Of a stretch of 39,108 bases of DNA, positions 1 through 7,703 are shown piece after piece. The first letter of the stretch is position 1. Every line of letters starts with the position of its first letter. Both the position numbers and the translations under genes were made by a program. Location: contig SAAR01000003.1 in the NCBI GenBank assembly GCA_009916335.1, positions 1 to 39,108 on the forward strand, given 5' to 3'. Below the pieces are notes generated by a model, which was not told the DNA's origin, made no database searches, and saw nothing but the letters and a program-made list of their open reading frames with translations. The stretch is from Erysipelotrichia bacterium. GTDB taxonomy: Bacteria > Bacillota_I > Bacilli_A > Erysipelotrichales > Erysipelotrichaceae.

Positions 1-1025
1 CTTATGCACAAGCAAATAAAAATGTTGTGGCTCTTTCTGCCATTAGTGAAATGACTTGGAAAGAATATGCGAATAAAATGCAGGAAGCAAGTGAGGCAGC
101 TGCTAATGATATGGAAATGATGCCGAAAGAGGAAAAGGGTGCAACAAGTAGTGAAGAGAGTATTGATAATATTGAGGCAAAAGTAAAATTAGTAGATGCT
201 GATTATTTTAAAATTTATCATAAAGAACTTGTTGCTGGTCGAGTATTTTCTCCTTATGAACAAACCCATGCGATGCCTGTTGCATTAATTAAAGAAAGTA
301 GTGTATCTATGTTTGGGATAGGGCAAGCATTAGGTAAGGAAATACGAGTCAATGGACAACCAGTAAAAATTATCGGGGTATTAAAAGATAGCAATGAAAG
401 TGATCCTTCCTCTGCTAACTATGTAAATAGTTTGTATATGTTGAATACATATCAGCAACAATATGGGGAAAGTAAGGATTATACATATCAGTTTCATATG
501 AAACTTAGAAAAGGTGTGAATAAGAACAATGAAATTAGTGCGTTAAAAAGTGAAGCGAATAAGTTTGTAAAAGCAGATCAACTTTATGTCGATACTTATA
601 TTGATAATGCTGATTCCACAAATCAAATGATGGATATGTTATCCTTTGCTTTTATGGGCATTGCTTTATTATCATTGTTTATTGGAGGAGTAGGAATTAT
701 GAATATCATGCTTGTTTCGGTCAATGAGCGAATTAAGGAAATCGGGATCCGTTGTGCATTAGGAGCACATAAAGTACATATTATTTTACAGTTTTTAATA
801 GAAGCGATTATGATTACATTCATTGCAGGTATTATTGGGATTGCTTTTGCTTATGCTGGATTAGCGATTGCAAATTCACAGATGAGTGATTTATATTTGC
901 AAGTGGATTTATTAAAGGCAATTGGTGTGGTTGGCATATGTAGTTCCATCGGTATTGTATTTGGTTATTATCCAGCGAATAAGGCAGCGAATTTAAAAAT
1001 AGCAGATGCTTTACGAAGTGAATAA
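1..1025 (+). CDS. MacB/FtsX-type ABC transporter permease, 3' part
   Basis: The reading frame is open to the window edge (first full codon at 3), so the 5' part is missing; the GTG at 27 is only an internal codon. The visible part has an extracytoplasmic, MacB_PCD-like region (residues 1-200 of what is seen) rich in Lys and Glu, then an FtsX-type membrane domain with about three transmembrane segments. The stretch GGVGIMNIMLVSV followed by NERIKEIGIRCALGA is the hallmark of MacB/LolC-like permeases, where the cytoplasmic coupling helix meets the ATPase. The C terminus PANKAANLKIADALRSE is also typical. These proteins act as mechanotransducers exporting peptides, antibiotics or lipoproteins with a separate ATPase, which would be encoded upstream. 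The substrate cannot be told from the sequence. Transcription ends at the terminator just downstream. Confidence 0.9.
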   Translation, partial: YAQANKNVVALSAISEMTWKEYANKMQEASEAAANDMEMMPKEEKGATSSEESIDNIEAKVKLVDADYFKIYHKELVAGRVFSPYEQTHAMPVALIKESSVSMFGIGQALGKEIRVNGQPVKIIGVLKDSNESDPSSANYVNSLYMLNTYQQQYGESKDYTYQFHMKLRKGVNKNNEISALKSEANKFVKADQLYVDTYIDNADSTNQMMDMLSFAFMGIALLSLFIGGVGIMNIMLVSVNERIKEIGIRCALGAHKVHIILQFLIEAIMITFIAGIIGIAFAYAGLAIANSQMSDLYLQVDLLKAIGVVGICSSIGIVFGYYPANKAANLKIADALRSE

Positions 1026-1033
1026 AAGAAGTG

Positions 1034-1063
1034 ATAGAAGTCTTATAAGGACTTCTATTTTTT
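1034..1063 (+). terminator. Intrinsic terminator of the ABC permease gene
   Basis: A 9-bp perfect stem (ATAGAAGTC at 1034-1042 with GACTTCTAT at 1050-1058) with a 7-nt loop runs directly into a T stretch. It begins 9 nt after the permease stop codon. Confidence 0.85.
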
Positions 1064-1070
1064 AATTTAT

Positions 1071-1104
1071 AATGTTAACTTGAAATAAAATACAGGTTTA
1101 CATT
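1071..1104 (+). promoter_or_regulatory. BirA-type biotin operator overlapping the bioY promoter
   Basis: AATGTTAAC at 1071-1079 and GTTTACATT at 1096-1104 form an inverted repeat with one mismatch, separated by 16 nt. This is the architecture of the BirA operator in Firmicutes (GTTAAC, 14-16 nt, GTTAAC). A promoter is embedded in it: TTGAAA at 1080-1085, 18 nt, TATAAA at 1104-1109. Biotinyl-AMP-loaded BirA bound here would block RNA polymerase. The position upstream of a biotin transporter fits this exactly. Confidence 0.8.
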
Positions 1105-1148
1105 ATAAAAAGAACGTGTTATGCTTATTGCCATTGGAGGAATGAAAG

Positions 1149-1706
1149 ATGAAATTATCAATAAAATCAATGTGTTTATGTTCATTGTTTGCTGTTTTAA
1201 TCGCCGTAGGAGCGTTTATTAAAATTCCTATCTCAATTGTCCCTATTACTTTACAAACACTATTTGTTGTTTTAGCAGGAATCATTTTAGGAAAAAGAGA
1301 TGCCTTTATTTCTGTTTTGTTGTATATTGTAATCGGGTTAATTGGTATTCCAGTTTTTGCGAATGGAGGAGGGATTGCATATGTCTTACAGCCTTCCTTT
1401 GGTTATTTGCTAGGTTTTATGCTCGTTGCCTATTTCATTGGCTATTTTAGTGAAAGCGTAGAGAAAAGTGTCATCAAGCTAATCGTGATTGCCTTTCTTG
1501 GTATGTTGCTTATTTATTGTATCGGTATGCTTTATTTTGCACTGATTCAGCATTTCTATTATGAATTGGATTTTACATTAGAATGGTTATTCTACTACTT
1601 ATTACTTGTGTATTTACCAGGGGATAGCTTAGCTTGTATCTTAGCAGGCTGGATTGGCTATCGTTTAATAACAGTAAAAATGATTGAAAAAATTAGAAAA
1701 AGATAA
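1149..1706 (+). CDS. bioY: BioY, biotin-binding S component of an ECF transporter
   Basis: A 185-residue, almost wholly hydrophobic protein with about six membrane segments, the usual size for BioY. Recognisable BioY stretches are the N-terminal IPISIVPITLQTLFVVLAG and the middle QPSFGYLLGFMLVAYFIG. It captures biotin at the membrane, alone or docked on a shared EcfA/EcfT energising module that is not encoded here. The start is fixed by GGAGG at 1136-1140, 8 nt upstream. The gene has its own BirA-type operator and its own terminator, and it lies just before the fatty-acid operon whose AccB needs biotin. No biotin synthesis genes are in the window, so the cell may depend on uptake (inference). 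Confidence 0.93.
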   Translation: MKLSIKSMCLCSLFAVLIAVGAFIKIPISIVPITLQTLFVVLAGIILGKRDAFISVLLYIVIGLIGIPVFANGGGIAYVLQPSFGYLLGFMLVAYFIGYFSESVEKSVIKLIVIAFLGMLLIYCIGMLYFALIQHFYYELDFTLEWLFYYLLLVYLPGDSLACILAGWIGYRLITVKMIEKIRKR

Positions 1707-1715
1707 GATAAGGAC

Positions 1716-1743
1716 AGTTTGGTTGAAAAATCAAACTTTTTTT
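1716..1743 (+). terminator. Intrinsic terminator of bioY
   Basis: AGTTTG (1716-1721) pairs with CAAACT (1732-1737) and is followed by seven T residues. It separates bioY from the fatty-acid operon. Confidence 0.75.
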
Positions 1744-1803
1744 ATCGGTTGAAAATACGATAAATAAAGGCTTATTTCATTCTTTAAACAAAAAAATTAA
1801 AAT

Positions 1804-1874
1804 TTTGATTATCAAACTATTTACTTTGAATATCAAAGTATGTATAATGTGTGAGAAAACTTTGAATATCAAAG
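1804..1874. promoter_or_regulatory. Three FabT-type palindromic operators
   Basis: Three related palindromes lie within 71 bp: TTTGATTATCAAA at 1804-1816 and two identical copies of CTTTGAATATCAAAG at 1824-1838 and 1860-1874. The first matches the known operator core of FabT, the MarR-family repressor of fatty-acid synthesis in streptococci and enterococci; the other two differ only at the centre. Site 1 is upstream of the -35, site 2 lies in the -35/-10 spacer, and site 3 lies in the initial transcribed region just before the ribosome site. That layout suggests repression. No fabT gene is visible in the window, so the regulator would be encoded elsewhere. Confidence 0.75.
1820..1848 (+). promoter_or_regulatory. 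Main promoter of the fatty-acid operon
   Basis: A -35-like TTTACT at 1820-1825 stands 17 nt from a perfect -10 TATAAT at 1843-1848. The start of transcription should fall near 1855. The spacer holds the second FabT-type palindrome, so a bound regulator would exclude sigma factor. Confidence 0.75.
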
Positions 1875-1894
1875 TTATTTAGGAGGACATGAAA

Positions 1895-2119
1895 ATGATC
1901 GAACAAATTACAAAAGTATTAGTAGAAGCTATCAACGTTGATGAAGCAGCTGTGAAACCTGAAGCAAATTTAAAAGATGATTTAGGGATTGATTCATTAG
2001 CCGCGGTAGAATTGGCACTTGAACTAGAAACTGAATTTGATATTCGCATTGAAGATGATGAATTAGCTAAATTAGAAACAGTTCAAGATATTATGGACAT
2101 TATTGAAGCAAAGAAATAA
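1895..2119 (+). CDS. acpP: Acyl carrier protein
   Basis: A 74-residue acidic protein carrying growing acyl chains as thioesters on phosphopantetheine. The attachment site is Ser34 in DDLGIDSLAAVELAL. An in-frame ATG also exists at 1889, but AGGAGG at 1881-1886 lies only 2 nt before it and 8 nt before the ATG at 1895, so 1895 is the better start. It is the first gene of the operon, directly behind the FabT-type operators, and is followed by a weak terminator-like hairpin that may allow more AcpP message than downstream message. AcpS, which activates it, is encoded twelve genes later in the same unit. Confidence 0.95.
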   Translation: MIEQITKVLVEAINVDEAAVKPEANLKDDLGIDSLAAVELALELETEFDIRIEDDELAKLETVQDIMDIIEAKK

Positions 2120-2143
2120 ACACATTGATAACATAAAAACCTG

Positions 2144-2168
2144 TGAGCTAAGTTTCTTAGCTCATTTT
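2144..2168 (+). terminator. Leaky terminator or processing hairpin between acpP and accB
   Basis: TGAGCTAA (2144-2151) and TTAGCTCA (2157-2164) form an 8-bp stem with a 5-nt loop, followed by only four T residues. No new promoter is evident before accB, so it is probably partial termination or a message-stabilising end that raises AcpP dosage over the enzymes. Confidence 0.55.
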
Positions 2169-2185
2169 AAATAAAAGGAGGCTAT

Positions 2186-2644
2186 ATGGATACAAACAAA
2201 GTGAAACAAATCATGGAGCTATTTGAAGAGAGTAAAGTGTCTTCGATGGAGTTAGAGATTGATGATATAAAAATAAAATTAGCGAAACAAGAATGTGGTA
2301 TGAATACGCTAGCACAACCACAAGTGTTAATGCCGATGAGTAATGAGGTGTTAGAAAAGGTTGAAACAAAAGAAGAAACGACACAAGAACAAGCAAAAGA
2401 AGTGATTCAATCACCACTTGTAGGAACTTTTTACAGTGCACCTGCACAAGGGGCACAACCGTTTGTGAAAGTTGGCTCTAAAGTGAATAAGGGAGATGTT
2501 ATTTGCATTATTGAGGCAATGAAAGTGATGAATGAGATTAAAGCACAAAAGGCAGGAACAATTGTCGCAATTAAGGTGAATGATGGCGATATGGTGCAAT
2601 TTGATGAAGTATTAATGGAGCTTGGTGATGCACATGATCACTAA
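2186..2644 (+). CDS. accB: Biotin carboxyl carrier protein of acetyl-CoA carboxylase
   Basis: A 152-residue subunit carrying biotin between the carboxylase and transferase halves of acetyl-CoA carboxylase. The C-terminal biotinyl domain (about 75-148) contains EAMKVMNEI, with Lys113 the expected biotinylated residue. The conserved SPLVGTFYSAP stretch at 76-86 marks the domain start. The N terminus is the usual dimerisation/linker part, here with a Gln/Glu/Lys-rich linker (residues 40-75). AAGGAGG at 2175-2181 sets the start. The 3' end overlaps accC by 11-17 nt depending on the accC start, implying coupled translation. Confidence 0.96.
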   Translation: MDTNKVKQIMELFEESKVSSMELEIDDIKIKLAKQECGMNTLAQPQVLMPMSNEVLEKVETKEETTQEQAKEVIQSPLVGTFYSAPAQGAQPFVKVGSKVNKGDVICIIEAMKVMNEIKAQKAGTIVAIKVNDGDMVQFDEVLMELGDAHDH

Positions 2645-4001
2645 AATATTAATTGCCAATCGTGGTGAAATTGCGATTCGTATTATTCGTACATGTAAAG
2701 AAATGGGCATTGCAACAGTTGCTATTTATTCTAAAGCCGATAAAGATGCATTGCATGTGCAATTAGCGAATGAAGCAATTTGTGTTGGTGATAGCAAGGT
2801 TAGTGATAGTTATTTAAATATGAATAACATTATTCAAGCAGCGTGTAGTACAGGGTGTGATGCGATTCATCCTGGGTTTGGCTTTCTTAGTGAAAATGCC
2901 AAATTTGCTCGATTAGTAAAGCAGTGTGATTTAATTTTTATTGGACCTGATCCAGAAATCATTGAAAAGTTAGGGAATAAAGCAATGGCTAGAAAAATGA
3001 TGATGGAGGCAGGAGTACCTGTGGTTTTAGGTAGTAAAGATGTGATTACTAGTGTGGAAGAAGGCATGAGTAAAGCGAAAGAAATCGGCTATCCTTTAAT
3101 GATTAAAGCCAGCAGTGGTGGCGGTGGTAGAGGTATGCGTATTGTCTATCAAAAAGAGGAATTTGAAAATGCATTCCACAGTGCAAAAAGTGAAGCGTTT
3201 GCTTGTTTTGGCGATGATGATGTGTATATGGAAAAATACATTGAAGAGCCTAAACATGTGGAAGTACAACTTATCGGTGATCATTTTGGTAATGTGATTC
3301 ACTTATTTGAAAGGGATTGTTCATTTCAAAGAAGAAACCAAAAGATGATTGAAGAAGCCCCTTGTTTTGTATTAGATGAACATACTAGAGAACAGATGTT
3401 TGCAGATGCAATTAAGGCATGTCAATATGTTGGCTATAACTCAGTAGGAACGATTGAATTTTTACTAGATAAAAATGGACAGTATTACTTTATGGAGATG
3501 AATACACGAATACAAGTAGAACACCCTATTAGTGAAATGATTTGTGGTGTTGATATTGTTAAGCAACAAATCAAAGTGGCAGATCATCAAAAGTTAACGT
3601 TGAAACAAGAAGATATTAAGGCAAATGGATATGCCTTAGAGTGTCGTATTAATGCCGAAAATATCAAGATGGATTTTGCACCTTCTCCTGGTAAGATTAC
3701 TTTTTTGCATTTACCTGGAGGCAAAGGGGTACGCATTGAAACTGCTGTTTACAATGGTTATGAAATTCCACCTTTCTATGATTCGATGATCTTAAAGTTA
3801 ATTACCTATGCACCTACACGTTTAGAGTGCATTAAGAAAATGCGTATTGCCTTAGAAGAATTAATTATTGATGGGGTGCATACCAATATTGAATTTCATT
3901 ATTTAGTATTGCACCATAAGAAGTTTATTGAAGGAAAATACAATACTGGCTTTGCGGCACAGTTTATTGAGGAGTTGAAATCAAATGGAGAATTTATTTA
4001 A
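2628..4001 (+). CDS. accC: Biotin carboxylase subunit of acetyl-CoA carboxylase
   Basis: About 457 residues; carboxylates AccB-bound biotin using ATP and bicarbonate. It opens with the canonical ILIANRGEIAIRII (biotin carboxylase N-domain), has the ATP-grasp glycine loop KASSGGGGRGMRIV near residue 160, and the catalytic signature FMEMNTRIQVEHPISEMI near residue 290. A frame-extending TTG at 2622 exists, but GGAG at 2617-2620 is best spaced for the ATG at 2628; the ATG at 2634 (MITKILIANRGE) is also possible. The gene overlaps the end of accB and its own end overlaps accD, so the subunits are probably translated together. Confidence 0.96.
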   Translation: MHMITKILIANRGEIAIRIIRTCKEMGIATVAIYSKADKDALHVQLANEAICVGDSKVSDSYLNMNNIIQAACSTGCDAIHPGFGFLSENAKFARLVKQCDLIFIGPDPEIIEKLGNKAMARKMMMEAGVPVVLGSKDVITSVEEGMSKAKEIGYPLMIKASSGGGGRGMRIVYQKEEFENAFHSAKSEAFACFGDDDVYMEKYIEEPKHVEVQLIGDHFGNVIHLFERDCSFQRRNQKMIEEAPCFVLDEHTREQMFADAIKACQYVGYNSVGTIEFLLDKNGQYYFMEMNTRIQVEHPISEMICGVDIVKQQIKVADHQKLTLKQEDIKANGYALECRINAENIKMDFAPSPGKITFLHLPGGKGVRIETAVYNGYEIPPFYDSMILKLITYAPTRLECIKKMRIALEELIIDGVHTNIEFHYLVLHHKKFIEGKYNTGFAAQFIEELKSNGEFI

Positions 4002-4854
4002 GAAGCGACAAGAACGTTTGCTTGTATTTCAAAAGACAAGAAAAAAAGTTGTTATGCATACAAAAAAAGAAATTCCAGACAATGTATTCAAAAACTGTGA
4101 TCATTGTAATGCGAGTATTCCTTATCTTGATTTGATGCAAGCGTATTATGTATGTCCTAGATGTGGGCATCATTTAAAAATCTCAGCTCGTGAACGGATA
4201 CGTCAGTTAATTGATACCCATACATTCAAAGAGATTGACGCTAACATGGAAAGTGAAAATGTCGATCAATTTGATGGGTATGATGAAAAGTTGGAGAAGT
4301 ATAAACGTGCGACAGGACTGCATGAAGGCGTTGTTTGTGGTGTTGGTAAATTGAGTGGTTATAAAGTTGCGATCGCGATTATGGATGCTCATTTTATGAT
4401 GGGAAGTATGGGAAGTGTCGTAGGAGAAAAGATTACACGCACGATTGAATTGGCACATAAGAAGCATTTACCACTCATTATTAGCTGTGCAAGTGGGGGT
4501 GCAAGAATGCAGGAAGGGATTGTTTCTTTGATGCAGATGGCAAAAACCAGTGCCGCTTTAAAACGGTATAGTGATGCAGGAGGTTTTTACATTGCATTAT
4601 TAACGAATCCAACAACAGGAGGAGTTAGTGCTAGTTTTGCAATGTTGGGGGATATTATCATTGCCGAACCAAACGCATTAATTGGCTTTGCTGGGAAACG
4701 TGTGATTGAAAAAACGATCAATGAGGTATTACCAAAAGAATTTCAGCATGCTAAATTCGTACAGGAAAAAGGCTTTGTGGATATGATTGTAGAGCGTAAA
4801 GATATGAAAACAGTGATGAGTAAACTCATTGCACTACATGGGGGTAAATGTTAA
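3985..4854 (+). CDS. accD: Acetyl-CoA carboxylase carboxyltransferase, beta subunit
   Basis: A 289-residue beta subunit of the carboxyltransferase that moves CO2 from biotin to acetyl-CoA to give malonyl-CoA. An N-terminal Cys4 zinc ribbon is present (Cys38, Cys41, Cys57, Cys60; CDHC and CPRC). It is followed by the crotonase-like fold, with SGGARMQEG near residue 172 and the PTTGGVSASFAMLGDI stretch near 211. The start overlaps accC by 17 nt and is preceded by GAGGAG at 3969-3974. The stop codon shares a base with the accA start. Normal length, nothing missing. Confidence 0.96.
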   Translation: MENLFKKRQERLLVFQKTRKKVVMHTKKEIPDNVFKNCDHCNASIPYLDLMQAYYVCPRCGHHLKISARERIRQLIDTHTFKEIDANMESENVDQFDGYDEKLEKYKRATGLHEGVVCGVGKLSGYKVAIAIMDAHFMMGSMGSVVGEKITRTIELAHKKHLPLIISCASGGARMQEGIVSLMQMAKTSAALKRYSDAGGFYIALLTNPTTGGVSASFAMLGDIIIAEPNALIGFAGKRVIEKTINEVLPKEFQHAKFVQEKGFVDMIVERKDMKTVMSKLIALHGGKC

Positions 4855-5780
4855 TGAACTTAAAAGAATGTGAGATCCTCATTAAAAGCTTAGAGGCAGA
4901 AAAAGCAAAATGCGATCAAGAAAATAGTGTGTATTATGAAGAATTAGATGCACAGATTAAACGGATTCAAAAGGAAACGTATAGCCATTTAAGTGCATGG
5001 GATCGCGTCTATCTAGCAAGGCATATGGATCGTTTTAAAGCACAGGATTATATCGCTTTATTATTTGATGATTTTTATGAGTTACATGGGGATCGCTGTT
5101 ATGGTGATGATCCATCAATCATTGGAGGCATTGCTTATTTTAATGAGCTTCCAGTAACGATTATTGCACAATCAAAAGGGAAAACATTAGAGGAAAACTT
5201 AGCGAAGAACTTTGGTATGGTTTCCCCAGAAGGATATCGAAAAGCGATTCGACTAGCAAAGCAAGCAGAAAAGTTTCATCGTCCAATCATTACCTTTGTC
5301 GATACACCTGGGGCTTATCCTGGAAAAGGAGCAGAGGAGCGAGGACAGGCACAAGCGATTGCCGATAGTTTGTTCACTTTCTCTAATTTAAAAACACCCG
5401 TTATTTGTATTGTATTATCAGAAGGGGGAAGTGGTGGTGCATTAGCATTATCCCTAGGCGATCAAATTGTGATGTTAGAAAATGCGATTTATTCTATCCT
5501 ATCTCCTGAGGGCTTTGCAAGTATTTTATGGAAAGATGAAAAACGTGCCAAAGAAGCAAGTGAAGTGATGAAACTAACTTCCTATGATTTATTAGAAAAA
5601 GGAATTATTGATGAAATCATTAAAGAGCCATTAGGAGGCGTACAAGTTTGTCTTGATTTTGTGGTAGAGCAGTTAAACACATACTTGCAAAAACAATTAC
5701 CTATCCTAATGAAGAAAAAAGAAAAGGTATTATTGGAAGAGCGATATATGAAATATCGTAAGATAGGTTTATACGAATGA
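4854..5780 (+). CDS. accA: Acetyl-CoA carboxylase carboxyltransferase, alpha subunit
   Basis: About 308 residues, the alpha partner of AccD. It shows the AccA N-terminal helix region, the HGDRCYGDDPSIIGGIA stretch near residue 78, and the catalytic-face motif VDTPGAYPGKGAEERGQ near residue 145. The SEGGSGGALALSLGD loop follows near residue 185. An ATG at 4848 is also in frame, but GGGGGT at 4840-4845 is 8 nt from the ATG at 4854 and only 2 nt from the one at 4848. The TAATG overlap with accD also favours 4854. Its own TGA overlaps the fabH ATG. Confidence 0.95.
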   Translation: MNLKECEILIKSLEAEKAKCDQENSVYYEELDAQIKRIQKETYSHLSAWDRVYLARHMDRFKAQDYIALLFDDFYELHGDRCYGDDPSIIGGIAYFNELPVTIIAQSKGKTLEENLAKNFGMVSPEGYRKAIRLAKQAEKFHRPIITFVDTPGAYPGKGAEERGQAQAIADSLFTFSNLKTPVICIVLSEGGSGGALALSLGDQIVMLENAIYSILSPEGFASILWKDEKRAKEASEVMKLTSYDLLEKGIIDEIIKEPLGGVQVCLDFVVEQLNTYLQKQLPILMKKKEKVLLEERYMKYRKIGLYE

Positions 5781-6745
5781 AAGATATAAAAATAATTAGT
5801 AGTGCTTATGCGAAAGCAAAACATTGTGTTACAAATTTTGATTTGGCAAAGATTGTGGATACAAGTGATGAATGGATTCGCACAAGAACAGGGATTGAAA
5901 CACGTTATTTAAGTAGCGATGAAAATACAAGTGATTTAGCCTATCGTGCAGCCAAAGCTGCCATTGATAAGAGTGCGATCGATCCTAGCGAGATTCAATT
6001 GCTTGTGGTGGCGACGATGAGTGGGGATCATATCACTCCTTCTACGGCTTGTATATTGCAGGCAAAGTTAGGACTCAATGAACAAGCAATGATGGCATTT
6101 GATGTGAATGCGGCTTGTAGTGGTTTTATCTATGCATTACAAATTGCTAGTGCGATGTTACAAGAAAATAAATGTGCTTTAATTGTTGGGGCAGAAACAT
6201 TAAGTAAAATCATAGATTGGCAAGATCGTAATACCTGTGTTTTGTTTGGTGATGGAGCAGGTGCAATGTTGATTAAAAAACAAGAGGGTGCAGGTGTTAT
6301 GGAACATTATGCCCAAAGCATCGGTGATATAAATGGTGTTTTACAAGCACAAGGAATTGCTATGCCCCCTCTTTTACAAAATAGTTCTTTACAAGTTGGC
6401 TATTTATGTATGGAGGGAAGGGAAGTCTTTCGTTTTGCGATTAAAGCAATGGAAGATGCGATTTGTAAAGTATTAATGAGTGCAAAGCAAACAATAGATG
6501 CCATTGATTTAATCATTCCTCATCAAGCGAATTTAAGAATTATTAAGCATGTGGCTAAAAAAATGAATATTGACCAAGATAAGTTTTACGTTAATTTACA
6601 ACACTTTGGCAATACATCAGCAGCAAGTGTGGCAATTGCTTTTGCACAAGCACAAGAAGAAAAGAAGTTACATTCAGGAATGCGTATTATATTAGTTGGT
6701 TTTGGAGCAGGCTTTACATATGGAGCTAGCTATATTGAATTGTAA
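5777..6745 (+). CDS. fabH: Beta-ketoacyl-ACP synthase III
   Basis: A 322-residue initiating condensing enzyme, joining an acyl-CoA primer to malonyl-ACP. The Cys-His-Asn triad is complete: Cys114 in NAACSGFIYAL, His249 in PHQANLRII and Asn279 in HFGNTSAAS. Primer preference (acetyl versus branched chain) cannot be read safely. Start and accA stop overlap as ATGA, indicating translational coupling. The order acc genes then fabH differs from streptococci, where the acc genes come last. Confidence 0.96.
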   Translation: MKDIKIISSAYAKAKHCVTNFDLAKIVDTSDEWIRTRTGIETRYLSSDENTSDLAYRAAKAAIDKSAIDPSEIQLLVVATMSGDHITPSTACILQAKLGLNEQAMMAFDVNAACSGFIYALQIASAMLQENKCALIVGAETLSKIIDWQDRNTCVLFGDGAGAMLIKKQEGAGVMEHYAQSIGDINGVLQAQGIAMPPLLQNSSLQVGYLCMEGREVFRFAIKAMEDAICKVLMSAKQTIDAIDLIIPHQANLRIIKHVAKKMNIDQDKFYVNLQHFGNTSAASVAIAFAQAQEEKKLHSGMRIILVGFGAGFTYGASYIEL

Positions 6746-6758
6746 GGGAGAAACAAGT

Positions 6759-7703
6759 ATGTTAAATAAATTATTAAATATTAAATATCCAATTATTCAA
6801 GGAGCCATGGCAAATATTGCAACGGCAGAGTTTGCGGCTTGTGTTTCTAATTGTGGAGGATTAGGTGTGATTGGTACAGGGGCGATGAATGTAAAACAAG
6901 CTAGAGAAGCCATTCATCAATGTAAACAATTAACAGATAAGCCTTTTGGGGTTAATGTCATGATGATGAATCCTTATACTAAAGAAATCATGGAAATGAT
7001 TGCTGAGGAAAAGGTTGCTTTCGTAACAACAGGGGCAGGAAACCCTGGGATTTATATGGATATGTTGAAAAAAAGTGGTGCCAAAGTATTTCCTGTTGTA
7101 CCTAGTGTTGCTTTAGCCATTAGAATGGAACGTGCCAATGCAGATGGTGTAATTGTAGAAGGAATGGAAGCAGGAGGTCATGTTGGGGAACAAACAACGA
7201 TGGCTTTATTACCACAGGTTGTCGATGCCGTTAATATTCCTGTGATTGCCGCTGGTGGAATTGGTGATGGACGAGGTTTTAATGCTGCTTTAAGTCTAGG
7301 GGCACAAGGAGTGCAGGTAGGAACTTGTTTATTGGTTGCTAAAGAATGTCCGATTCATGAAAATTACAAACAAGCAGTCATTAAAGCAAAAGATAGTGAT
7401 ACCGTAGTTACAGGAAGAAGTATGAACTCACCAGTGCGTATTTTAAAAAATAAAATGAGTCGTGAATACCTTCGTTTAGAAAAAGAAGCAAGCAGTCGTG
7501 AAGAATTAGAAAAATTAACGTTAGGGGCATTGCGTAAAGCTGTTTTTGAAGGGGATATACAAATGGGTTCCGTTATGTTAGGTCAGATTGCAGGAATGTG
7601 TAAAGAAATTAAACCAATGCAAGTGATTCTTGATGAAATGGTGAGTGATGCACATACACAATTTAGTGAACTACAAAAAAAATTAGAGGAGATGGCATGT
7701 TAA
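6759..7703 (+). CDS. fabK: Enoyl-ACP reductase II, FMN-dependent
   Basis: About 314 residues of the nitronate monooxygenase/FabK (NPD) TIM-barrel family. It reduces the enoyl-ACP double bond in the last step of each elongation cycle, using FMN and NAD(P)H. Visible motifs are YPIIQGAMANIATAEFAA at the N terminus, EGMEAGGHVGE with the family His at about 141, and the FMN phosphate loop PVIAAGGIGDGRG followed by GAQGVQVGT. The frame extends upstream into fabH, but GGGAG at 6746-6750, 8 nt before the ATG at 6759, sets the start. No fabI is present in the window, so FabK is probably the main enoyl reductase. A second family member follows immediately. Confidence 0.92.
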   Translation: MLNKLLNIKYPIIQGAMANIATAEFAACVSNCGGLGVIGTGAMNVKQAREAIHQCKQLTDKPFGVNVMMMNPYTKEIMEMIAEEKVAFVTTGAGNPGIYMDMLKKSGAKVFPVVPSVALAIRMERANADGVIVEGMEAGGHVGEQTTMALLPQVVDAVNIPVIAAGGIGDGRGFNAALSLGAQGVQVGTCLLVAKECPIHENYKQAVIKAKDSDTVVTGRSMNSPVRILKNKMSREYLRLEKEASSREELEKLTLGALRKAVFEGDIQMGSVMLGQIAGMCKEIKPMQVILDEMVSDAHTQFSELQKKLEEMAC

